In this document: in pieces, positions 43,233-49,409 of the stretch
Position numbering within the stretch: the stretch's first letter is position 1
Layout of the letters: each line of letters starts with the position of its first letter
NCBI RefSeq assembly: GCF_036416795.1
Contig: NZ_CP143867.1
Location: forward strand, 4,580,001-4,644,000
Direction: 5' to 3'
Source of the DNA: Bacteroides sp. MSB163
Lineage (GTDB): Bacteria > Bacteroidota > Bacteroidia > Bacteroidales > Bacteroidaceae
Length of the DNA: 64,000 nucleotides
Notes under the pieces: model-generated
What the model was told of the DNA's origin: nothing
The model's input: only the letters and a program-made list of their open reading frames with translations
Databases searched by the model: none
Program-made: the position numbers and the translations under genes

Positions 43233-44537
43233 ATGAAGCGGTATTCCTTTGTTGTTATCTTGCATATCTGTCTGCTGGCAATACTTTCTGTTGGTGTTTA
43301 TGTGTTATATTGTGCTGATTTATGGTTTAGCATGCTTATAACATTCCTGTTTCTTCTGGGGACAGGAATACACCTTTATTATATACAGATGAAGCAATTG
43401 CAGATGATGCGTCGCCTGACGGACAGTTTGCGTTATAATGACATGACACAAGCTTTCCGTCCACCTTATAAAAATAAACTGATGACAGAAATGGCTGTAG
43501 AGCTATCTGAAACCTTGCAGGCATTTCGTGCCCGCCTGTTGGAAGAAGAAATAAAACATCAGTATTACGAAAGTCTGCTGAACAAGGTAGATACTGCTGT
43601 ATTAGTGACTGATATGTCCGGACGTATTGAGTGGCTGAATCGTGCCGCCACTGCCCAGTTAGGGCAAGATCCGCAATTGCCGGCCGAACTTTTGAGCCTT
43701 CCTTCCGGTGAAACGCAGGTCATACGTATTCATCGAAATGGAACCACTTTAGAAATGGCAGTAGCTACCACTCTCTTTGTAGCCAGTGGCATGGAGAGAC
43801 ACCTTATCAGTTTGAAGAATATTCATTCTGTACTGGAACGGAATGAAATGGAAGCCTGGCAAAAGCTGATACGTGTACTCACTCATGAAATCATGAACTC
43901 CATTACTCCTATCATTTCCCTCTCTGAAACACTTAGTGAGCGTGGTGTACCCGTTACATTAAAAGATGCAGCGGGCGAAAAAGAATATGCTGTAATGCTA
44001 CAAGCTATGCAAACCATTCATCGACGTAGTAAGGGACTATTAGGTTTTGTAGAAAACTATCGTCGTCTTACCCGTCTCCCCGCTCCTGTCTGTGCCAGTG
44101 TGCCGGTTCGGGAACTGTTCACCGATTTACAGAAACTTTTTCCTGATGAAACTATTCATTTCGAGCTTCCACCTTTGGAGAAGACACTGGATGTGGATCG
44201 TGCTCAGATAGAACAAGTGCTTATTAATCTGTTGAAAAATGCTCGTGAAGCATCTGCCCGCTGCGAAACGCCGAAAATTGAGGTTAAAGCTGTTTTTGCG
44301 CCTAAAGTGACTTCTTCTCTTACTGCATGGCGTTGTACTATTACTGTTCGGGATAATGGTGAAGGTATCTTACCTGAAGTGCAGGATAAAATATTTGTTC
44401 CGTTCTTCACAACGAAAACTGCCGGTTCGGGTATCGGACTCAGTCTTTGCAAGCAGATCATGAATCAGCATGGAGGAAATATTATCGTTTATTCGGAACC
44501 GGGAAAAGGGAGTTGTTTTACTTTACAATTCTGTTAG
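43233..44537 (+). CDS. histidine kinase with short membrane anchor (intramembrane-sensing type)
   Basis: 434 residues from MKRYSFVVILHICLLAILSV; the longer frame overlaps the regulator gene and is rejected. Two membrane helices (about 5-27 and 32-52) are joined by only a few residues, so there is almost no periplasmic sensor. A PAS-like segment follows (VDTAVLVTDMSGRIEWLNRA). The HisKA motif VLTHEIMNSITPI carries the phospho-acceptor histidine, and the ATPase domain has NLLKNAREAS (N box), DNGEGI (G1) and GSGIGLSLCK (G2). Such kinases often sense through a partner transporter, as BceS does. Cognate regulator gene is adjacent. Confidence 0.94.
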   Translation: MKRYSFVVILHICLLAILSVGVYVLYCADLWFSMLITFLFLLGTGIHLYYIQMKQLQMMRRLTDSLRYNDMTQAFRPPYKNKLMTEMAVELSETLQAFRARLLEEEIKHQYYESLLNKVDTAVLVTDMSGRIEWLNRAATAQLGQDPQLPAELLSLPSGETQVIRIHRNGTTLEMAVATTLFVASGMERHLISLKNIHSVLERNEMEAWQKLIRVLTHEIMNSITPIISLSETLSERGVPVTLKDAAGEKEYAVMLQAMQTIHRRSKGLLGFVENYRRLTRLPAPVCASVPVRELFTDLQKLFPDETIHFELPPLEKTLDVDRAQIEQVLINLLKNAREASARCETPKIEVKAVFAPKVTSSLTAWRCTITVRDNGEGILPEVQDKIFVPFFTTKTAGSGIGLSLCKQIMNQHGGNIIVYSEPGKGSCFTLQFC

Positions 44538-44714
44538 ATAAATACTGCACCTGCAAAAGGTTATTTTGAGTTTATTAAAAAACATAAATATTATATAATC
44601 ATAAAAATTCCGTGTCGATATTTTATTGCTTTTAACAGCTACTAATTTTTCCATTATTTATTTTTGCAGCCACATAAATCGATAACTCATATTTAATTAA
44701 CCATAAAATTCTAT

Positions 44715-45863
44715 ATGATTATGCGAACTAATTATTTGTTGCTATTGACCATTTTGTTGGGTTTAATACCCATGAATTACACACACGCCTCTGACTCAAT
44801 TCCAAGCGTGTTTCTTTATTCTCCTTATACAAAGATTTCTGTTTCTCCGGGAACAAGTATTGATTACAAAATTGATTTAATCAATAATTCGGATATTCCG
44901 GTCAATGTAGATCTGTCTGTTACAGGATTACCTGCAAGTTGGAAACGTGAATTGAAATCCGGTGGTTGGAATATTAACAAATTAGCTGTCCTGCCTAGTG
45001 AAAAGAAAGACTTTAACCTGAAATTGGAAGTTCCATTAAAAATAAATAAGGGTAGCTACAATTTTGTTGTAGCTGCTGGAGACTGTCGGCTTCCTTTGAC
45101 TGTCACCGTAGCCCAGCAAGGTACTTATCAGACTGAATTTACTACTGATCAACCCAATATGCAGGGCAACTCAAAATCGACATTTACTTTTAATGCCGTA
45201 CTGAAGAATCAGACGGCTGATCAGCAGTTATATGCGTTGATGTCTAATGCGCCCAGAGGATGGAATGTAATTTTTAAACCTAATTATAAGCAGGCAACTT
45301 CCGCACAAGTAGAAGCGAATGCCAGCCAGAATGTGTCGATAGACGTTACTCCGCCGGCTAATGTTGAAGCTGGGAATTATAAGATTTCAGTACGTGCAGT
45401 AGCCGGTAATACTTCTGCTGATCTGGATCTGGAAGTGGTGGTTACCGGTACATATCAAATGGAACTGACTACTCCACGAGGATTGTTGAGTACTGAAATA
45501 ACTGCCGGAGATGTGAAGCGTCTGGAGTTGGTTGTCAGAAACACAGGTTCCTCTTTATTAAAGGATATTCAACTCTCATCCGGTAAGCCAAAAGATTGGG
45601 AAGTATCTTTTGAACCTGCCAAAATAGAAATATTAAAAGCCGGAGAAACATCTACTGTTACGGCTATAATGAAAGCTTCGAAAAAAGCTTTGCCAGGCGA
45701 CTATGTAACAACAATGGAAGCCAGAACTCCTGAAGTAAATGCAACTGCACAATTCAGAATTGCAGTAAAAACACCAATGCTTTGGGGGTGGGTAGGAATA
45801 TTAGTCATCGTTGTAGCTGTGGGAGGTGTCTATTACCTATTCCGAAAATATGGAAGGAGGTAA
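44715..45863 (+). CDS. secreted NEW3-domain protein with C-terminal membrane anchor
   Basis: 382 residues. Signal peptide (about 1-27, ending THASDS), then repeated Ig-like NEW3 domains with the recurrent motifs GLPASWKREL, APRGWNVIFKP and GKPKDWEVSFEPAKIE, each followed by V..G....V...P..A..G.Y. One membrane helix closes the chain (about 355-375, GWVGILVIVVAVGGVYYLF) with a short basic tail. It should stand outside the cytoplasmic membrane as a companion to the ABC-2 transporter encoded next. This three-gene arrangement is common in bacteria, with unknown substrate. A second ATG at 44721 is possible. A TATTTTTG-like -7 element lies near 44661-44668. Confidence 0.85.
   Translation: MIMRTNYLLLLTILLGLIPMNYTHASDSIPSVFLYSPYTKISVSPGTSIDYKIDLINNSDIPVNVDLSVTGLPASWKRELKSGGWNINKLAVLPSEKKDFNLKLEVPLKINKGSYNFVVAAGDCRLPLTVTVAQQGTYQTEFTTDQPNMQGNSKSTFTFNAVLKNQTADQQLYALMSNAPRGWNVIFKPNYKQATSAQVEANASQNVSIDVTPPANVEAGNYKISVRAVAGNTSADLDLEVVVTGTYQMELTTPRGLLSTEITAGDVKRLELVVRNTGSSLLKDIQLSSGKPKDWEVSFEPAKIEILKAGETSTVTAIMKASKKALPGDYVTTMEARTPEVNATAQFRIAVKTPMLWGWVGILVIVVAVGGVYYLFRKYGRR
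45854..45863 (+). promoter_or_regulatory. strong Shine-Dalgarno sequence of the ABC ATPase gene
   Basis: AAGGAGGTAA, five bases before the ATG at 45866 and including the stop codon of the previous gene. Bacteroidota genes rarely carry such sequences, which makes it noteworthy. Confidence 0.75.
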
Positions 45864-45865
45864 TT

Positions 45866-46615
45866 ATGGGCGAACAAGTGATTGTACTTACCGATTTAAC
45901 CAAAAAATACGGTAATTTCACTGCTGTAGACCATATTAGCCTGTCAATCTGCAAAGGAGAGATTTTCGGATTATTGGGTCCGAATGGTGCGGGAAAATCC
46001 ACAACTATCCTGATGATGCTGGGGTTGACAGAACCAACTTCCGGTAAAGTGGAAATTTGTGGAATAAACTCCACTACAAATCCTATTGAAGTCAAGAAGA
46101 AAATCGGTTATCTCCCTGAAGATTTAGGCTTTTACGATGATATGACCGGGTTGGAAAACCTCATCTATACAGCACTTCTGAACGGCTTTTCAAGGAAAGA
46201 GGCTGAAGAGAAAGCAAAGGAACTTATGCGCCGGGTTGGACTTACCGAACAGGTGAATAAAAAGACAGGAAAGTATTCCCGCGGTATGAGGCAACGTTTG
46301 GGTTTAGCGGATGTATTGATAAAGAATCCGGAAATCATTATTCTGGACGAGCCGACATCCGGTATCGATCCTGCCGGAATCCAGGAATTTATAGAATTGA
46401 TTCGTAATTTGAGTAGGGTACATTCCCTTACCGTATTGTTTTCCTCACATAATCTAGATCAGGTACAGAAAGCTTGTGATCGTGTGGGCTTATTTAATCA
46501 CGGAGAATTACTGGCTCAGCTTGATCTTAGAGAAATGGAAGGTAAACAAGTGGAACTTATTGATATCTACAATAATTATATAAAGGAAGGAGGTGAGAAG
46601 TATGAACGGAATTGA
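45866..46615 (+). CDS. ABC-2 type transporter ATPase
   Basis: 249 residues from MGEQVIVLTDLTKKYGN; the longer frame overlaps the previous gene and lacks a ribosome site, while this start has a strong one. Walker A GPNGAGKST, signature YSRGMRQRLGLADVL, Walker B IIILDEPTSGIDPAGI, H-loop FSSHNLDQV. It belongs to the CcmA/NatA-like group and pairs with the permease that follows, with which it overlaps by 14 bp. The NEW3-domain protein upstream completes the operon. Confidence 0.95.
   Translation: MGEQVIVLTDLTKKYGNFTAVDHISLSICKGEIFGLLGPNGAGKSTTILMMLGLTEPTSGKVEICGINSTTNPIEVKKKIGYLPEDLGFYDDMTGLENLIYTALLNGFSRKEAEEKAKELMRRVGLTEQVNKKTGKYSRGMRQRLGLADVLIKNPEIIILDEPTSGIDPAGIQEFIELIRNLSRVHSLTVLFSSHNLDQVQKACDRVGLFNHGELLAQLDLREMEGKQVELIDIYNNYIKEGGEKYERN
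46587..46595 (+). promoter_or_regulatory. strong Shine-Dalgarno sequence of the ABC-2 permease gene
   Basis: AAGGAGGTG, a full match to the 16S anti-SD core, seven bases before the ATG at 46602 and inside the end of the ATPase gene. It decides the start over the frame beginning at 46593. Confidence 0.75.
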
Positions 46616-47558
46616 GCTGCCTTTCTGGGTTATTGTGAATAAAGAGATCCGGGATCATGTGCGTAGTTGGCGCTTTATTATTTTACTTGCCATTATCACG
46701 CTCACTTGCTTGGGAGCCTTGTATACATCACTCACCAGTATGCATGAGGCTGTCAAATCAGGTGATGTGGAAGATACTTTTTTCTTCTTGAAATTGTTTA
46801 CCGTATCCGATGGCACATTACCTTCTTTTGTTTTGTTCATCAACTTTTTAGGGCCGCTGTTAGGTATTGCCTTAGGATTTGATGCCATGAATTCGGAACT
46901 GAACAAAGGGACATTATGCCGTATATTATCACAACCGATACACCGTGATTGTATAATCAATGCCAAATTTGTTGCTGCACTGATTTTGATTACCATTATG
47001 CTGTTTGTATTAGGATTTTTGGTAATGGGAGCCGGGCTGATAGCCATCGGTATTCCACCTACACCGGAAGAATTTGCCCGTATCATTTCCTTTTTGATCC
47101 TAAGTGTTTTCTATGTAGGTCTTTGGTTGAATATGGCGATACTGTTCTCGCTCTGCTTCCGGCAGACGGCTACTTCAGCTTTAGCTTCTCTGGCGATATG
47201 GTTGTTTTTCAGTGTATTTTATACGATGATTGTCAATTGGATTGCTAAGATGTTCATGCCTTCTGATATGATGCCGCCTTATTATGTTGTCGGTTATCAA
47301 AAAATAGTTTGGGGCATAATGTCATTGAATCCATGCGAATTATTCAATCAGGCAACTTCTGTATTGCTGATGCCATCACTTCGAAGCTTGGGACCGTTAA
47401 TGATGGAGCAGGTTCAAGGGGCAATACCTAGCCCTCTCCCATTGGGACAGAGTTTACTGGTTATATGGCCACAGCTAACAGGATTGATTGCAGTTACAAT
47501 TCTCTGTTTTGCACTCTCTTATATCATATTTATGCGTAGAGAAATACGTTCAAGGTAA
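46602..47558 (+). CDS. ABC-2 family permease
   Basis: 318 residues with six main membrane segments and a long first extracytoplasmic region. The start MNGIELPFWVIVNKEIRDHV is typical of ABC-2 (NosY-like) permeases, as are FDAMNSELNKGTLCRILSQP and RDCIINAKFVAAL. C-terminal helix ends in YIIFMRREIRSR. It closes the three-gene operon. A terminator follows at 47581. Role unknown: export of a lipid, peptide or glycan, or protease-associated membrane maintenance, as for NatB-like relatives. Confidence 0.92.
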   Translation: MNGIELPFWVIVNKEIRDHVRSWRFIILLAIITLTCLGALYTSLTSMHEAVKSGDVEDTFFFLKLFTVSDGTLPSFVLFINFLGPLLGIALGFDAMNSELNKGTLCRILSQPIHRDCIINAKFVAALILITIMLFVLGFLVMGAGLIAIGIPPTPEEFARIISFLILSVFYVGLWLNMAILFSLCFRQTATSALASLAIWLFFSVFYTMIVNWIAKMFMPSDMMPPYYVVGYQKIVWGIMSLNPCELFNQATSVLLMPSLRSLGPLMMEQVQGAIPSPLPLGQSLLVIWPQLTGLIAVTILCFALSYIIFMRREIRSR

Positions 47559-47580
47559 ATTGATTGGTTGGGTTAAGAAG

Positions 47581-47623
47581 AAATCCCTGACGATATTTAT
47601 TACTTTAAAGTCGTCAGGGATTT
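47581..47623. terminator. bidirectional terminator between convergent genes
   Basis: A 13-bp perfect stem (47581-47593 with 47611-47623) around a 17-nt loop, AT-rich at both bases. It lies between the end of the ABC-2 operon (47558) and the end of the lipoprotein gene (47641). Confidence 0.8.
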
Positions 47624-47640
47624 ATATATTGCAGTTTGTA

Positions 47641-48000
47641 TTATTTCTGCCTTACATACTCAAGAGTATATCCATAATTGGAACTTAACACTAAAGAATC
47701 CGGCGTTAGCTTGTCAATCTTCAGTGTATCCACACCTTCAATCTCTATTCCATTACCGATACTTTTTACTGTCAGATAAAGCTGGTCACCTTGTTGTTCC
47801 CATTCTTTGTATATCAAAGTGTGCATATTAATGGAAGATGCTTCTCCATTCTCTTCCAGTTTGATTCCTTGCACTTCTCCAGGTTGTCCGTTAATGGGCA
47901 TTACCCAGGAACCTACCACTGTGACAGGAGTTTTTGTTCCACCGCCACAAGCGGCAAATATGACTGCCATGACAGCCATGCTGAAAATTTGTTTTTTCAT
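47641..48000 (-). CDS. lipocalin-like small lipoprotein
   Basis: 119 residues. Lipoprotein signal MKKQIFSMAVMAVIFAACGG with lipobox FAAC (Cys18). The rest reads as a small beta-barrel: VVGSWVMPINGQPGEVQGIK, LEENGEASSINMHTLIYKEW, GDQLYLTVKSIGNGIEIEGV, DTLKIDKLTPDSLVLSS. This 'G.W........G..L..NG...' pattern is that of the lipocalin-like family frequent in Bacteroides. Ligand unknown. It stands alone; a large dyad repeat lies 157-245 bp upstream of its start and may be regulatory. Confidence 0.75.
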   Translation of the reverse strand: MKKQIFSMAVMAVIFAACGGGTKTPVTVVGSWVMPINGQPGEVQGIKLEENGEASSINMHTLIYKEWEQQGDQLYLTVKSIGNGIEIEGVDTLKIDKLTPDSLVLSSNYGYTLEYVRQK

Positions 48001-48156
48001 GATGTCTTTTATTTTATAGTGTAACGTTGAGATGTACTAATTGTTTGCGGGGATAAAGTTAAACGAAATATATTGTTTTGCCAGATAATATTTCATCTTT
48101 TTATTCTGTTAGCTAGTAGGATGCCATTCACAAGTTGGAGGCATATCAACTATATA

Positions 48157-48245
48157 CCAAGTCCGTATCTGCTCCGTAGTAGCTCCGTACTCTATAGATA
48201 CGGACCTGATACGGACCTGATACGGACTTGGTACGGAGCAACTAC
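48157..48245. repeat. 11-bp-phased inverted repeat array
   Basis: TCCGTA occurs at 48162, 48173 and 48184, and its reverse complement TACGGA at 48199, 48210, 48221 and 48232: steps of exactly 11 bp on both sides of a dyad centred at 48194. The right side holds the tandem unit GATACGGACCT at 48197, 48208 and 48219. The outer arms 48157-48170 and 48219-48232 are perfect complements over 14 bp. It lies between the lipocalin-like gene and tRNA-Pro. It can be a cooperative binding site or, if transcribed, a long imperfect hairpin. Confidence 0.85.
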
Positions 48246-48316
48246 GAGTAACACTATTGTTTTACAAGCTTTTAGAACTTATGGAAAATATTTTTTTCTA
48301 AAAAAACTTCATATTT

Positions 48317-48347
48317 CTTTGTTTGTTACAAAATAGTTTCTACCTTT
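48317..48347 (+). promoter_or_regulatory. promoter of tRNA-Pro
   Basis: TTTG at 48317-48320 (-33) and TACCTTTG at 48340-48347 (-7) with a 19-bp spacer, a full match to the Bacteroides housekeeping consensus, 27 bases before the tRNA. Confidence 0.85.
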
Positions 48348-48374
48348 GCACTCGCTTTTAAGAAATAAGGCACT

Positions 48375-48449
48375 CGGGGTGTAGCGCAGTCCGGTTAGCG
48401 CACCTGCTTTGGGAGCAGGGGGTCGTGGGTTCGAATCCCGCTACCCCGA
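48375..48449 (+). tRNA. tRNA-Pro (anticodon TGG)
   Basis: A complete cloverleaf. The acceptor stem pairs 48375-48381 with 48442-48448, discriminator A at 48449. The anticodon stem CCTGC/GCAGG encloses the loop TTTGGGA with anticodon TGG. The T loop is GGTTCGAATCC. CCA is not encoded. A promoter precedes and a terminator follows. Confidence 0.97.
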
Positions 48450-48452
48450 CTA

Positions 48453-48488
48453 AAAAAAGGTTTAACTACCAAGTTAAACCTTTTTTAG
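48453..48488 (+). terminator. intrinsic terminator after tRNA-Pro
   Basis: The stem AAAGGTTTAAC / GTTAAACCTTT with a 6-nt loop, followed by a T run at 48479-48486. Confidence 0.85.
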
Positions 48489-48528
48489 TATAAAGGAATT
48501 TACCTCCTATACCAGCATTGTTATCAAA

Positions 48529-49236
48529 CTACATTTTTAAATAAAAATCTTTTGTCAGTGCAATATATTCCGGTGTAAATTGATGGTGTTCCACTTCAAT
48601 ACATAAAGTCTCTTCTATGCACTCATGTTCTTCGTGGCTGAATGAAATAAGTACTCTTCGGCTTGGTTTATCCGGTTTAGTGAAGACATGAAGACGACGC
48701 GAAGGGTACAACATATATTTCCAGGCTGTGTTGATTACTAACTTTTCTGCTTCGGCGGGAATGATAATGCATACCCTCCCCTGCTTTTCAAGGAGATGTG
48801 CCGAGCGTCGGAAAAGTAACTCATAATTTAGTTCACAGGTATGACGTGCCATATTGCGTTGCTTGTCAGGGCAGTTCAATGCATCAACAAAATACGGTGG
48901 ATTAGAAACTATCAGATTATATTTACTTTCGGTCTGAAATAGACTGAAATCGTTACAGATAACTTGTATTCGTTTTATCCACGGAGAACGGGCTACATTC
49001 ATCTTAGCCTGAGTTGCCGCAGTTTCATCTATTTCTATAGCCGTGATTTGCGACAATGGATATCGCTGTGCTAACATTATAGCTATCAATCCAGTGCCAG
49101 TTCCTATATCGAGGATTTTTTGTGAGTTTTCTGCCTCTGCCCAAGCACCTAGCAACACTCCATCTGTACCTACTTTCATGGCGCATTTATCATGCCATAT
49201 AGTAAATTGTTTAAACTGAAAATAAGGATTTGACAT
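48529..49236 (-). CDS. TrmN6-like tRNA1(Val) adenine-N6 methyltransferase
   Basis: 235 residues. Likely methylates A37 of tRNA-Val with S-adenosylmethionine. Rossmann motif I is LDIGTGTGLIAIMLAQR, and the N6-adenine catalytic motif NPPYF lies in IVSNPPYFVDAL. The N-terminus FQFKQFTIWHDKCAMKVGTD with GVLLGAWA is typical of YfiC/TrmN6. A -7 element TATTTTTG lies at 49260-49267. The head-to-tail neighbour is tRNA-Pro, not tRNA-Val, so the neighbourhood adds nothing to substrate. Confidence 0.9.
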   Translation of the reverse strand: MSNPYFQFKQFTIWHDKCAMKVGTDGVLLGAWAEAENSQKILDIGTGTGLIAIMLAQRYPLSQITAIEIDETAATQAKMNVARSPWIKRIQVICNDFSLFQTESKYNLIVSNPPYFVDALNCPDKQRNMARHTCELNYELLFRRSAHLLEKQGRVCIIIPAEAEKLVINTAWKYMLYPSRRLHVFTKPDKPSRRVLISFSHEEHECIEETLCIEVEHHQFTPEYIALTKDFYLKM

Positions 49237-49259
49237 AGATCGTAGTTGTTAATAGAGAG

Positions 49260-49267
49260 CAAAAATA
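49260..49267 (-). promoter_or_regulatory. -7 element for the TrmN6-like gene
   Basis: TATTTTTG on the minus strand, 24 bases before the start at 49236. Confidence 0.55.
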
Positions 49268-49351
49268 GACAAAGTCGGGAATATTACGACAAATTTGGCA
49301 CTGTTTTTGTCTTTTTATGGAAAAGGTGCTTTATATTAATGAAGAATAGAT

Positions 49352-49359
49352 TAACTTTG
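49352..49359 (+). promoter_or_regulatory. -7 element for lon
   Basis: TAACTTTG, fitting TAnnTTTG, 50 bases before the ATG at 49410. No heat-shock-type element was recognised. Confidence 0.6.
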
Positions 49360-49409
49360 CAGGCGCTTTGTAAGCCCTGTCAGTATGACATAAACTTAAA
49401 AAGAACGAA

